A stretch of 64,000 nt of DNA, from the NCBI RefSeq assembly GCF_001463705.1, contig NZ_BBWH01000024.1:124001-188000 (forward strand). Reading direction: 5' to 3'. Position 1 is the first letter of the stretch, and each line of letters opens with the position of its first letter. Position numbers and translations under genes: made by a program. This stretch comes from Aureimonas sp. AU12. Lineage in GTDB: Bacteria; Pseudomonadota; Alphaproteobacteria; Rhizobiales; Rhizobiaceae. The notes beneath the pieces are model-generated. The model made no database searches, had not been told where the DNA came from, and saw nothing but the letters and a program-made list of their open reading frames with translations. Of the stretch, positions 45,907 through 56,066 are shown piece after piece.

Positions 45907-47253
45907 ATGACGCAGACCTCGCTCACCCGCCGGCTCGCCGAGCACATCCTGGCCTCCGACCCGGCGAGCGATCCGGCCGCGATCGCCGTCGCGCGCAAGG
46001 CGGTGCTCGACGTCCTCGCCTGCGCGCTCGGCGGCGCGAGCGATCGCTCCCTGGCCATCCTTCTCCAGACCTTCGCGCCCGAGGCCGGGGGCCAAGCCGT
46101 GCTGATCGGGCAGGGGCGCCGCGCCGATCCCTTCACGGCGGCACTGGCGAACGGCCATGCCGGGCACGTGCTCGACTATGACGATGTCCATGCCAGCGTG
46201 CGCGGCCATCCGACCACGGTGATCCTGCCGGCGCTTCTGGCGCTCGCGGCAACGCGGGGTCTGCGCGCCGATGCGCTTCTTTCCTCCTACGTGGTCGGGC
46301 TGGAGACGATGGCGCGGCTCGGCCTTGCCCTCGGCACCCGCCATTACGAGACCGGTTTCCACGCCACCGCGACGCTCGGCCCGGTCGGCGCCGCGGCGGC
46401 CGTCGCCCATTGTCTACGCTTCTCGCCCGACCAGACCGCGACCGCGCTGGGGCTCGCCGCGACGCAGTCGGCGGGCCTGCGCCTGCAGTTCGGGTTCGAC
46501 GCCAAGCCGCTTCATGCCGGCCTGGCCGCCCGCGCCGGCCTGTCCGCCGCCCTTCTGGCCGAAAACGGCTTCTCCGGCGCGCCGGATTTCCTCGACAGCC
46601 CGATCGGCTTTCTCCAGGCCTTCGCCTTCGGCGCGGAGGCGCCCGAGCGGCTCCTCGCCGGATGGCGCGCGCCCTGGCAGATCGTTGCGCCCGGCCTGAC
46701 CCTCAAGGCCTTTCCCTGTTGCACCGCCGCCCATCCCGTGGCCGTCGGCGCGCTCGCGCTACGCGCCGAGGCGGGTCTGACCCCGGACGCGGTGGAGCAC
46801 GTCGTGCTGACATTCCCGCCGGGCGGCGATGCCGCGCTCGTCGTGTCCGATCCCGTCACCGGCATCGACGCCCGCTTCAGCCCCGAATACATCTTCGCCG
46901 CCGCGCTCGCCGATGGGGCGCTCGCCATCGGCCATTTCGACGAGCGGCCCGTGCGGCCCGATCTGAAACGCCTCGCGCAGCGCGTGTCGCGTCGCCACGA
47001 CGAGACGGCGCCACGCCTGTCGCCCGATCCCACGACGCGTTTCGTCGGGTTCGACGTGACGTTGACGGCTGGCGGCACGCTGGCTCGCCGCGTCGAGGGC
47101 TTGCCGGGGCTGTCCGACGCCGTGGACAAGTTTCGCGACGCGACGAACGGATCGGCACGATTTGCCGCCGTGCCCGCTCTCGTTCACGCCATGGCGGACG
47201 AGAGCGACCTCGCCCAGCTTCTCCATCTTCTCGGCCAGCCCATCGTGGCCTGA
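45907..47253 (+). CDS. MmgE/PrpD family protein (2-methylcitrate dehydratase-like)
   Basis: A 448-residue all-alpha-rich MmgE/PrpD protein. Markers are ARKAVLDVLACALGG, the NGHAGHVLDYDDVHASVRGHPT stretch in two parts, where Asp and His residues line the expected active site, and KAFPCCTAAHP. PrpD dehydrates 2-methylcitrate; related proteins include iminodisuccinate epimerase and itaconate-producing cis-aconitate decarboxylase. Outside a prp operon the substrate cannot be assigned. It sits between an amino-acid-type importer and an LLM monooxygenase, so it probably acts on the imported compound or its product. Confidence 0.87.
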   Translation: MTQTSLTRRLAEHILASDPASDPAAIAVARKAVLDVLACALGGASDRSLAILLQTFAPEAGGQAVLIGQGRRADPFTAALANGHAGHVLDYDDVHASVRGHPTTVILPALLALAATRGLRADALLSSYVVGLETMARLGLALGTRHYETGFHATATLGPVGAAAAVAHCLRFSPDQTATALGLAATQSAGLRLQFGFDAKPLHAGLAARAGLSAALLAENGFSGAPDFLDSPIGFLQAFAFGAEAPERLLAGWRAPWQIVAPGLTLKAFPCCTAAHPVAVGALALRAEAGLTPDAVEHVVLTFPPGGDAALVVSDPVTGIDARFSPEYIFAAALADGALAIGHFDERPVRPDLKRLAQRVSRRHDETAPRLSPDPTTRFVGFDVTLTAGGTLARRVEGLPGLSDAVDKFRDATNGSARFAAVPALVHAMADESDLAQLLHLLGQPIVA

Positions 47254-47279
47254 CCGGCCCAAACCCGGACAAGACGATC

Positions 47280-48581
47280 ATGACCTCCCAGCGACAGATC
47301 CATCTCGGCCTCTTCCTGCAGGGTGCGGGGCACCATGTCTCCGGCTGGCGCCATCCCGACGCCGAATCGGGCAGCGAGAATTTCGACCTGCTGCGCCGGC
47401 TGGTGCAGACGGCCGAGGCGGCCAAGTTCGATCTCGCCTTCCTGGCGGACGGCCTGACCAGCAGCGTCGACGCGCATCCCTCGATGATCGCCCGCTTCGA
47501 GCCGCTGACGCTTCTTTCGGCGCTGGCCATGGTGACGGAGCGGATCGGCCTGGCGGCGACATCGTCCACCACCTATGGCGAGCCGTACCACACGGCCCGG
47601 GCCTTCGCCTCGATCGACCACCTGAGCCAGGGGCGCGCCGCCTGGAACATCGTCACCACGTCCTATGATCGCACCGCGAAGAACTTCTCGAAAGCCCATC
47701 CCCAGCACGACGACCGCTATGCCATCGCCGAGGAGTTCGTCGACGTGGTGCGCGGCCTCTGGGACAGCTGGGACGACGACGCCTTTCCCAAGGACAAGGA
47801 GCGCGGGCTCTATGCCGATCCGGCCAAGGTCCATGTTCTCGACCATGAGGGCCGCTATTTTTCGGTGAAGGGGCCGCTGAACATTCCCCGCTCGCCGCAG
47901 GGCCATCCGATCCTGATCCAGGCGGGCTCGTCGGGACCGGGCCAGGATCTCGCCGCCCGCACCGCCGACATCGTCTTCACCGCGCAGCAGAGCCTGGAGG
48001 AAGCCCAGGTCTTCTATCGCAGCCTCAAGAGCCGTGTCGCAGGCTTCGGTCGCGATCCCGCCACTGTGGCCGTGATGCCGGGCTTCATGCCGGTGATCGG
48101 CCGCACGCTCGCCGAGGCCAGCGAGAAACTGGTCGAACTCGACCGCTGGACCGACATCGCCAAGGCCATGCCGCTTCTGGAGGAGCGAATCGGCCATTCG
48201 CTCGGCGCCTACGATCTCGACGGCTCGCTGCCGGACCTACCGCTGTCCGACCAGCTGCGCAGCCGCGCCGAGTTGCTCACCGAGCTCGCCCGCCGCGAGA
48301 AGCTGACGATCCGCCAGCTGGCTTTGCGCGTCGCCGCCGGGCGGGGCCATCACATCGTCGCGGGAACGCCCGTCGACATTGCCGACCGGATGCAGCTCTG
48401 GTTCGAGAACGGCGCGGCCGACGGCTACAACGTCATGCCGCCCTTCTTCCCCGTCGGCCTGGACGAGTTCGTCGCCGAGGTCGTGCCGCTGCTTCAGGAG
48501 CGCGGCCTCTTCCGCCGGGACTACGAGGGCCCGATGCTGCGCGACCATCTCGGCCTGCGCCGCCCCGCACCCCCGGCCTGA
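47280..48581 (+). CDS. LLM-class flavin-dependent monooxygenase (NtaA/SnaA/DszA family)
   Basis: A 433-residue FMN-dependent, two-component monooxygenase of the nitrilotriacetate monooxygenase group. Typical segments are QIHLGLFLQGAGHHVSGWRH in parts, FDLAFLADGL, GRAAWNIVTTSYDRTAKNFS in parts, HPILIQAGSSGPGQDLAARTADIVF in parts, and the C-terminal DGYNVMPPFFPVGLDEFV. Such enzymes cleave C-N, C-S or related bonds using FMNH2 from a separate reductase; no reductase is adjacent. The ATG at 47280 follows the PrpD-like gene by 26 bp. Confidence 0.92.
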   Translation: MTSQRQIHLGLFLQGAGHHVSGWRHPDAESGSENFDLLRRLVQTAEAAKFDLAFLADGLTSSVDAHPSMIARFEPLTLLSALAMVTERIGLAATSSTTYGEPYHTARAFASIDHLSQGRAAWNIVTTSYDRTAKNFSKAHPQHDDRYAIAEEFVDVVRGLWDSWDDDAFPKDKERGLYADPAKVHVLDHEGRYFSVKGPLNIPRSPQGHPILIQAGSSGPGQDLAARTADIVFTAQQSLEEAQVFYRSLKSRVAGFGRDPATVAVMPGFMPVIGRTLAEASEKLVELDRWTDIAKAMPLLEERIGHSLGAYDLDGSLPDLPLSDQLRSRAELLTELARREKLTIRQLALRVAAGRGHHIVAGTPVDIADRMQLWFENGAADGYNVMPPFFPVGLDEFVAEVVPLLQERGLFRRDYEGPMLRDHLGLRRPAPPA

Positions 48582-48916
48582 TCCGACGATCGGCGGGATC
48601 GATCGGCTCGCCGCCGCGTCCGAAGGTCTGCCGCACGGAGCTGGCAGCTCGATCCGGCGGTGGACGGGATGGCGGCCACGGGGCGCCGATCGGCCACCGT
48701 GTCCGGGGCCGGGCATGTGTTGGCCCCAGCCTCGGAGCCTTGGAGCCTCGCGGACCGCGCGGCGTCGTGTAGCGAAGGCGTCCCGGGCGAGCGGTTGGCC
48801 TGATCAGCGCCGTCGTCGCTCGACCTTTCGACTTCGCACGTCGTCCAGTCATATGATGACAGGAGCGCTGCGCGGGCTTAAACAGGGCTCCTGCCATCTC
48901 ATTCCAGGAGCATCCC
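48582..48916. other. Intergenic region upstream of the GntR gene
   Basis: 335 bp with no recognisable gene; it carries the end of the monooxygenase operon and, at its right, the palindrome listed at 48848-48860, followed by the regulator's ribosome site. I see no strong terminator hairpin with a T-run after the monooxygenase gene. Confidence 0.45.
48848..48860. promoter_or_regulatory. GntR operator candidate 1 (autoregulation)
   Basis: GTCAT-ATG-ATGAC is a perfect inverted repeat 57 bp before the GntR start codon. The ten bases before it, GCACGTCGTC, recur before the second site at 49674, so about 21 of 25 positions match between the two regions. FCD/GntR regulators bind short palindromes with AT-rich centres, so this is likely its own operator. 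Confidence 0.65.
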
Positions 48917-49660
48917 TTGGCCCGCATATCGAAGGCTCATCATTCGCGGCCTCTCCGAGAGGTCGTCGCCGAGGCCCTGCGCCGGCAGATCGAGGAGGGG
49001 GACTATGCGCCGGGCGATCAGCTGCCGACCGAACCCGCGCTCGTCGCGCGCTTCGGCCACAGCCGCACCGTCGTCCGCGAGGCTCTGGCCGCACTCAGGG
49101 CCGATGGTCTCGTGGATTCGCGCCACGGCGTCGGCGTCTTCGTGCTGGGGCCGAAGCAGCCCCACGCCGAACTCGAACTCTTCCGGCAGGCGACCGAAAA
49201 GATCTCCGACATCATCGAGGAGCTCGAGCTCCGGGTCGGCGTCGAGGTTGAGGCGGCCGGGCTGGCGGCCTTGCGCAGCTCACCCGCGCAGGAGGCGGAG
49301 ATCCTGTCGCTGGTCGATCAGTTCCGCGACCTCGTGGAGCATGGGCAATCGACCGACGAGGCCGATTTCGCCTTCCACCTGGCGGTCGCCGCCGCCACGA
49401 ACAACACGCGCTTTCGCGGGTTCCTAGAGCATGTCGGACGGCGGATCATCCCGCGCGTGAAGTTCCGAACGGCCATGGGGGGCGTCGACCCGCTCCCCAA
49501 CCGCGATGCCATCCTCCTGAAGGAGCACGAGGAAGTCGCCGACGCGATCTCGGCGCGCGATCCCGACCTCGCGCGCGATGCCATGCGGAGGCACCTGCAG
49601 GGGGGCATCAAGCGCTATCGGGCGCTGATGCGCACGCGCCCCGCCGACGGAACGGGTTGA
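48917..49660 (+). CDS. FCD-domain GntR-family transcriptional regulator
   Basis: A 247-residue regulator. The N-terminal winged helix (LREVVAEALRRQIEEGDYAPG, read in parts, then RTVVREALAALRADGLV) is the GntR type, and the C-terminal all-helical FCD domain (about 85-235) carries metal-binding candidates Asp/His such as DFAFHLAVA and HEEVADAI. TTG at 48917 is taken as the start because CAGGAG lies six bases upstream. FCD regulators usually respond to sugar acids, which fits the neighbouring 5-dehydro-4-deoxyglucarate dehydratase gene. Confidence 0.9.
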   Translation: MARISKAHHSRPLREVVAEALRRQIEEGDYAPGDQLPTEPALVARFGHSRTVVREALAALRADGLVDSRHGVGVFVLGPKQPHAELELFRQATEKISDIIEELELRVGVEVEAAGLAALRSSPAQEAEILSLVDQFRDLVEHGQSTDEADFAFHLAVAAATNNTRFRGFLEHVGRRIIPRVKFRTAMGGVDPLPNRDAILLKEHEEVADAISARDPDLARDAMRRHLQGGIKRYRALMRTRPADGTG

Positions 49661-49673
49661 CGCACGTCGTCAG

Positions 49674-50619
<946 letters not shown>

Positions 50620-50716
50620 TCGCTGCGGGTCGAGCGAGGTCCGGACGGGCAGGGAGGCCCGTTCGACCCGCATCCCGCGACGCCTCGAGCGACACGATTC
50701 ATTTGGGAGGATGATC

Positions 50717-52225
50717 ATGACCCGATATCGCCTGCGATCGATTCCGATCGCCATCATCGCCGGATCGCTCAGCCTGCCGGCCCTCGCGCAGGCACCGAGC
50801 GGCGAGATCACGATCGTCCTGCCGGAACAGCCGAGCAATCTCGAACCCTGCGGCTCGATCCTCACCGATGTCGGCCAGGTGCTGAGCCAGAACATCACGG
50901 AAACGCTGACGGTGGTCGACCCCGCCGACGGCTCGGTCGACCCGAAGCTGGCGACGCAATGGGAGCAGACGGATCCGCTCACCTGGCGCTTCAAGCTGCG
51001 CGAAGGCGTGACCTTTCAGGACGGCAAGCCCTTCGATGCCGAGGCCGTGCGCTTCTCCCTCGACCGGATGACGAGCAAGGCCTTCACCTGCAACAACCTC
51101 GCCAAGTTCGGCTCGGATACGATCACCGTGACGCCGGTGGACGCCACCACCGTCGACATCAAGTCCACCCAGCCGCAGCCGATCCTGCCGACGCTGATCA
51201 GCGTCGCGATGATCGTGTCGCCGGCAACGCCCGCGGACAAGGCGACCAATGCACCCGTCGGGACCGGCCCCTACGCATTGGCGGAAGCGACGCCCGAGCG
51301 GATCGTCCTGCAGCGCCACGACGGCTACTGGGGCGCCGCGCCCGAGGTGACGAAGGCGACCTACGTCTGGCGCGGCGAGTCCTCGCTGCGCGTCGCGATG
51401 ATCCAGACCGGCGAGGCGGACCTGACGCCGACCATCGCGCTCCAGGACGCGACCGATCCCGCCCGCGACTTCTCCTACCTGAACTCCGAGACGACGTCCG
51501 TGCGCATCGACATGGACTATCCCCCGCTCGACGACGCGCGCGTTCGCAAGGCGTTGAACATGGCGATCGACTGGGAGGGGCTTGCCGGGCTGTTCGGCGA
51601 CGATGCGCTGCGCGCCTCGCAAATGGTGGTTCCCGGCATCAACGGCCACGACAAGGACCTGAAGCCCTGGGCCTTCGACCCCGAGGGCGCCCGCGCGCTT
51701 CTGGCGGAGGCCAAGGCTGCCGGCGTGCCGGTGGAGACGCAGATCAACCTCGTCGGTCGCAACGGCATCTATCCCAACGGCACTGAGGCGATGGAAGCGA
51801 TGATGGCCATGTGGCTGGACGCCGGCTTCACCATGAAGCTGACCATGCTCGATGTCGCCGACTGGACGCGCTACCTCCAGAAGCCGTTCCCGGCCGATCG
51901 CGGTCCGACGCTCCTGCAGGTGCAGCACGACAACAACAAGGGCGACGCGGCCTTCACCGTGCCGCTCCTCTACCGCTCCTCGGGGAGCTACGCGACGCTG
52001 TCCGATCCCGCGCTCGACGGGGAGATCGACGCCGCCCTGGCCGCCACGGGGGAGCAGCGCACCGAGGGGTTCCAGGCTCTGTTCGACAAGGTCCATGACG
52101 GGCTCGCGGCCGATATCCCGATGTTCCACATGGTCGGCTACACGGCGGTCGGCCCGCGCATCGACTGGCGCCCGAGCCTGGCCACCAACAGCGAGATTCC
52201 GCTGTCGCAGATCCGCTTCAAGTAG
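50717..52225 (+). CDS. Dipeptide/oligopeptide-type ABC transporter substrate-binding protein
   Basis: A 502-residue SBP family 5 protein. A Sec signal peptide (IPIAIIAGSLSLPALAQA) is followed by ITIVLPEQPSNLEPC, the LTWRFKLREGVTFQDGKPFDAE box in parts, and DDARVRKALNMAIDW. GGGAGG lies six bases before the ATG at 50717; the ATG at 50711 would leave no spacing. Family 5 proteins bind peptides, but also sugars, nickel and other solutes. Its place in a GntR-controlled sugar-acid locus suggests that the ligand may feed KdgD. Confidence 0.92.
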   Translation: MTRYRLRSIPIAIIAGSLSLPALAQAPSGEITIVLPEQPSNLEPCGSILTDVGQVLSQNITETLTVVDPADGSVDPKLATQWEQTDPLTWRFKLREGVTFQDGKPFDAEAVRFSLDRMTSKAFTCNNLAKFGSDTITVTPVDATTVDIKSTQPQPILPTLISVAMIVSPATPADKATNAPVGTGPYALAEATPERIVLQRHDGYWGAAPEVTKATYVWRGESSLRVAMIQTGEADLTPTIALQDATDPARDFSYLNSETTSVRIDMDYPPLDDARVRKALNMAIDWEGLAGLFGDDALRASQMVVPGINGHDKDLKPWAFDPEGARALLAEAKAAGVPVETQINLVGRNGIYPNGTEAMEAMMAMWLDAGFTMKLTMLDVADWTRYLQKPFPADRGPTLLQVQHDNNKGDAAFTVPLLYRSSGSYATLSDPALDGEIDAALAATGEQRTEGFQALFDKVHDGLAADIPMFHMVGYTAVGPRIDWRPSLATNSEIPLSQIRFK

Positions 52226-52231
52226 CGACGC

Positions 52232-52275
52232 CGGATGAAGGGTCGCGGGGCGCAAGCCCTTCGGCCCTTCATCCG
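52232..52275 (+). other. Strong stem-loop between binding-protein and permease genes
   Basis: CGGATGAAGGG (52232-52242) pairs exactly with CCCTTCATCCG (52265-52275), with an inner GGGC-GCAA-GCCC hairpin in the loop. It starts six bases after the binding-protein stop codon. In ABC operons such hairpins protect the upstream message, so the binding protein is made in excess over the permease. Confidence 0.7.
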
Positions 52276-52298
52276 CCTCGCCAGACGATGGCTCATCC

Positions 52299-53213
52299 AT
52301 GTTCGGCTTCATCGGCAAGCGCGCTCTCAACAGCGCGGTCTCGATCTTCTGCCTCCTCGTTCTCGTCTTCGCGTTGACGCGCCTGACGGGCGACCCCGCG
52401 GCCCTGTTCCTGCCGCTGGATTCCAGCCTCGAGGCGCGTCAGGAGTTCAACCGGCTCAACGGCTTCGACCAGCCGGTCATCGTGCAGTTCGGCGCCTACA
52501 TTGCCGACCTCGCGCGGCTCGATTTCGGCATGTCGCTCCGCCAGAACCGGCCGGCGATGGAGGTGGCGCTGGAGGCGTTCCCGCGCACGCTCCAACTGGC
52601 GGCGATCGCCATGGGGATCTCGCTCCTCGCCGCGCTTCTCGTGGGCGCGCTGGCCGCCGCCAACCCCGGCGGTTGGTTCGACCGGCTGTCCGCCTTCGTG
52701 TCGCTGGCCGGCGCGAGCGCCCCGGACTTCTGGATCGCCATCGTCGGCGTCCTCGTCTTTTCGGTCGGCCTCGGCTGGCTCCCGACGTCGGGAACGGGCG
52801 GTCCGCTCTACTGGATCATGCCGATCGTCGTCCTCACGCTGCGACCCTTCGGCCTTCTGGTGCAGGTCGTGCGCGGCACGATGATCGGCGTCCTCTCCCA
52901 GCCGCACGTGAAGACGGCCAAGGCCAAGGGCGTTTCGTCGCGCTCCATCCTGCTGCGCCATGGCCTTCGCAACTCCATGCTGCCCGTCGTCACCGTCGCG
53001 GGAGATCTGGCGGCGAGCCTCGTCAACGGCGCCGTGGTGGTCGAGACCATCTTCGGCTGGCCGGGCATCGGCAAGCTGATGATCGATTCCATCGTCCAGC
53101 GCGATTTTGCCGTCGTGCAGAGCACGATCCTCGTGACGGCCTGCGCGATCTTCCTCCTGAACATCATGATCGACCTTATCTATGCCGCACTCGATCCCCG
53201 CATCCGGTACTGA
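52299..53213 (+). CDS. Dipeptide-type ABC transporter permease 1 (DppB-like)
   Basis: A 304-residue permease with six predicted helices. Helix 1 is followed by the periplasmic TRLTGDPAALFLP segment typical of DppB/OppB; the coupling loop is VKTAKAKGVSSRSILLRHGLRNSMLP in parts, and the ending is VVVETIFGWPGIGKLMIDSI in parts. It follows the stem-loop and precedes the DppC-like gene by four bases. Confidence 0.93.
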   Translation: MFGFIGKRALNSAVSIFCLLVLVFALTRLTGDPAALFLPLDSSLEARQEFNRLNGFDQPVIVQFGAYIADLARLDFGMSLRQNRPAMEVALEAFPRTLQLAAIAMGISLLAALLVGALAAANPGGWFDRLSAFVSLAGASAPDFWIAIVGVLVFSVGLGWLPTSGTGGPLYWIMPIVVLTLRPFGLLVQVVRGTMIGVLSQPHVKTAKAKGVSSRSILLRHGLRNSMLPVVTVAGDLAASLVNGAVVVETIFGWPGIGKLMIDSIVQRDFAVVQSTILVTACAIFLLNIMIDLIYAALDPRIRY

Positions 53214-53217
53214 GGCG

Positions 53218-54144
53218 ATGAGCGACATCGCCGCCGCTCTGGAACCTGAGGCCGCCCACACCGCCGGCTGGAGAGCTGCGGCGCGCTGGCTGTGGCGCGA
53301 CAAGCTCGCCTTCGCCTCGGTCGTCTTCCTCGCCCTCCTAGCGCTGACGGCGATCTTCGCGCCCATGCTGATCGGCGATGCCGCGACGAAGCTCGGCCTG
53401 CGCCAGCGCAACCTGCCGCCCTTCACGCTCGACGGCGGCTGGCTCTACGTACTGGGTGCCGATACGCTCGGACGCTCGCTCCTGGCGCGGCTCCTCGTCG
53501 GCGCGCGCAACACGCTCGGCATCGCCGCCGCAGCCGTCGTCGTCTCGATGCTTCTCGGCGGCCTCCTCGGGCTCGTCGCCGGGTATTCCCGGCGCTGGTA
53601 CTCGCACGCGATCCTGCGCGTCGCGGACGTCATCATGAGCTTTCCATCGCTGCTGCTGGCGCTCATCGTCCTCTATCTCCTCGGCCCCAGCGTCACGAAC
53701 CTCATCGTCGTCCTCGCGATCACGCGCATCCCGATCTATCTGCGCACCACCCGCGCCGAAGTGCTGGAGCTGCGCGAGCGCATGTTCGTCCAGGCCGCGC
53801 GCTCGATGGGCGCGAGCCATGCGCGCATCCTGCTGCGCCACATCGCGCCGCTGACCATCCCGACCCTCGTGACGATCGCGGCCATCGACTTCGCCTCGGT
53901 CATCCTCGCCGAATCCGCCCTGAGCTTCCTCGGCCTCGGCATCCAGCCGCCCGCCTTCACCTGGGGCGCGATGGTCGCGACGGGGCGCGGCTATCTGCAG
54001 ACCGCCTGGTGGGTCGCCTTCTGGCCGGGCCTGTTCATCATGATGACGACGCTCGCGCTCAACATCGTGGCGAGCTTCGCGCGCACCGCGTCCGACCCGC
54101 AGCAGCGCTGGCGTCTCCAGTCCCTTCGCAAGGCCGCCCGATGA
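53218..54144 (+). CDS. Dipeptide-type ABC transporter permease 2 (DppC-like)
   Basis: A 308-residue permease. The N-terminal cytoplasmic stretch and helix 1 (FASVVFLALLALTAIFAP) are followed by YVLGADTLGRSLLARLLVGAR, typical of DppC/OppC, and the coupling loop VQAARSMGASHARILLRHIAP, in parts. I prefer the ATG at 53218, four bases after the upstream stop; an earlier ATG at 53182 lies inside the upstream gene. It overlaps the ATPase gene by four bases. Confidence 0.93.
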   Translation: MSDIAAALEPEAAHTAGWRAAARWLWRDKLAFASVVFLALLALTAIFAPMLIGDAATKLGLRQRNLPPFTLDGGWLYVLGADTLGRSLLARLLVGARNTLGIAAAAVVVSMLLGGLLGLVAGYSRRWYSHAILRVADVIMSFPSLLLALIVLYLLGPSVTNLIVVLAITRIPIYLRTTRAEVLELRERMFVQAARSMGASHARILLRHIAPLTIPTLVTIAAIDFASVILAESALSFLGLGIQPPAFTWGAMVATGRGYLQTAWWVAFWPGLFIMMTTLALNIVASFARTASDPQQRWRLQSLRKAAR

Positions 54145-55772
54145 ACCCGATCGAACCGCCCGTTCTCGAGATCCGCGACCTCACCGTCGATTTCCTGTCG
54201 GAAGGGCATCCGGTGCGCGCGGTGGACGGGATCGGCTTTTCCGTGCGTCGCGGCGAGACGCTCTGCATCCTCGGCGAAAGCGGCTCGGGCAAGAGCGTCA
54301 GCGCCTCGACCGTCCTCGACATCCTCGACCGCCCGCCCGCCGACATCGTCTCGGGCACGGTCCTCCTCGACGGCCGGGATCTCGCGACCCTGAAGGACAC
54401 CGAGCGCCGGGCGCTGAACGGCGCCAAGGTCGCGATGATCTTCCAGGATCCGCTCGTCCACCTCAATCCCGTCTACACGGTCGGCTGGCAGATCGCCGAG
54501 GTCTTTAGGGCCCACGACATCTGCGACGCCGGAGAGGCGCGGACCCGCACGATCGAGCTCCTGCGCCGCGTCGGGATTCCCGAGCCGGAAGCCCGTGTCG
54601 ATCGCTATCCCCACGAGTTCTCCGGCGGCCAGCGCCAGCGCATCATGATCGCCATGGCGATCGCGCTGGAACCCGTTCTCCTCATCGCCGACGAGCCGAC
54701 CACGGCGCTCGACGTCAGCGTTCAGGCCCAGATCCTTGATCTCCTGCGCGATCTTCAGCGCGAGTTCGGCATGGCGCTCGTCCTCATCACGCACGACCTC
54801 GAAGTCGCGAGCGCCATGGCGGACCGCGTGATCGTCATGCGGCGGGGGCGGATCGTGGAGGAGGGGGCGGCTCGCGACATCTTCACCGACCCCAAGGACG
54901 CCTACACCCGCCAGCTGATGAACGCGCTGCCGGCCAGCGGCACGCCGCGGCGCCGAGCGCCCGGCGACGCCCCGCGCGAGCCGCTGCTGGAGGTTCGCGA
55001 CCTCACCAAGACCTACCACCTGACGCGGGGTTTCCTGAAGGCCGCGACGACAACGAAAGCCGTCGACGGCGTGTCCTTCACCCTGCGGCGCGGCGAGACG
55101 CTCGGCATCGTCGGCGAAAGCGGCTCGGGCAAATCCAGCATCGCGCGCATGCTCCTTCGGCTGAACGAGCCGAGTTCGGGCAAGGCCCTGTTTCGCGGGC
55201 AGGACATCTTCGCCATGGACGAGCCGGCCCTCCTCAAGCTGCGCCGCAAGGTGCAGATGGTCTTCCAGGATCCCTACGGCTCGATGAACCCGCGCATGAG
55301 CGTCCATGCGATCGTCTCCGAGCCCTGGCGCATCCATCGCGACATCCTGCCGAAGGCCGCCTGGAACGATCGCGTGTGCGAGCTTCTCGACCTCGTCGGC
55401 CTCAAGCCCGAATGGGCGACGCGTTATCCCCACCAGTTCTCGGGCGGGCAGCGCCAGCGGATCGCCATCGCGCGGGCGCTCGCCAGCGATCCCGAGATGA
55501 TCGTCTGCGACGAGGCCGTCTCGGCGCTGGACGTGTCGGTCCAGGCGCAGGTGATCGACCTCCTCGCCGACCTGCGGGACCGGCTCGCACTCTCCTACAT
55601 CTTCATCACCCACGACCTGCCCGTCGTGCGCAACTTCGCCGACCGCATCCTCGTGATGCAGAACGGCAAGGTCGTCGAGGACAACGATACGGCCGACCTC
55701 TTCGCCGCACCCAAGGCGGCCTACACACAAGCCCTGCTCGCCGCGACGCCGCATCCGAAGTGGGCGGTTTGA
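54141..55772 (+). CDS. Fused dipeptide-type ABC transporter ATPase (DppD-DppF fusion)
   Basis: A 543-residue protein with two complete ATPase domains. The first has GESGSGKS near residue 47, signature FSGGQRQR, Walker [15 protein letters not shown]; the second has GESGSGKSS near residue 332, FSGGQRQR and [13 protein letters not shown]. Both have the DppD/DppF-specific QDPLVHLNP or [10 protein letters not shown] stretches and a switch histidine (LITHDL, FITHDL). Tandem fusion of the two peptide-transporter ATPases is common in alphaproteobacteria. Walker B of the second domain reads CDEAV rather than ADEPT, a frequent variant. The ATG overlaps the DppC-like stop. Confidence 0.94.
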   Translation: MNPIEPPVLEIRDLTVDFLSEGHPVRAVDGIGFSVRRGETLCILGESGSGKSVSASTVLDILDRPPADIVSGTVLLDGRDLATLKDTERRALNGAKVAMIFQDPLVHLNPVYTVGWQIAEVFRAHDICDAGEARTRTIELLRRVGIPEPEARVDRYPHEFSGGQRQRIMIAMAIALEPVLLIADEPTTALDVSVQAQILDLLRDLQREFGMALVLITHDLEVASAMADRVIVMRRGRIVEEGAARDIFTDPKDAYTRQLMNALPASGTPRRRAPGDAPREPLLEVRDLTKTYHLTRGFLKAATTTKAVDGVSFTLRRGETLGIVGESGSGKSSIARMLLRLNEPSSGKALFRGQDIFAMDEPALLKLRRKVQMVFQDPYGSMNPRMSVHAIVSEPWRIHRDILPKAAWNDRVCELLDLVGLKPEWATRYPHQFSGGQRQRIAIARALASDPEMIVCDEAVSALDVSVQAQVIDLLADLRDRLALSYIFITHDLPVVRNFADRILVMQNGKVVEDNDTADLFAAPKAAYTQALLAATPHPKWAV

Positions 55773-56038
55773 GGATCTTGCGGGTGAAGTCCCATCGGGA
55801 TCGATGGATGCAGCGAAGGCCGAAAGCCGGCAGGCAGCTTCGGGCGAGAACGCGGCATCGTCGCCCTTCCGAAGACGACGCGAAATCGACTTCGCGCATA
55901 TGGCTAACAGGCCGGAAAACCGACCTCCGCTGACCCGCGCGCCGGGGTCGATAAAGCGCCCTGTTGCCTCGGTTCTGTCGCAACTTGCCTGATCTGCAGA
56001 CTTGATCCTCGTTGACGCAAGTGCTCGGCCGTGTCAGT

Positions 56039-56054
56039 TTGCACGGGTGTGCAA
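56039..56054. promoter_or_regulatory. LacI operator candidate upstream of the IMPase-like gene
   Basis: TTGCAC-GGGT-GTGCAA is a perfect inverted repeat, 12 bp before the start at 56067. A TTGACG -35-like box (56012-56017) lies 27 bp upstream. The same layout recurs at 59673-59716 before the binding-protein gene. Confidence 0.65.
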
Positions 56055-56066
56055 TCGAGGTATCGC

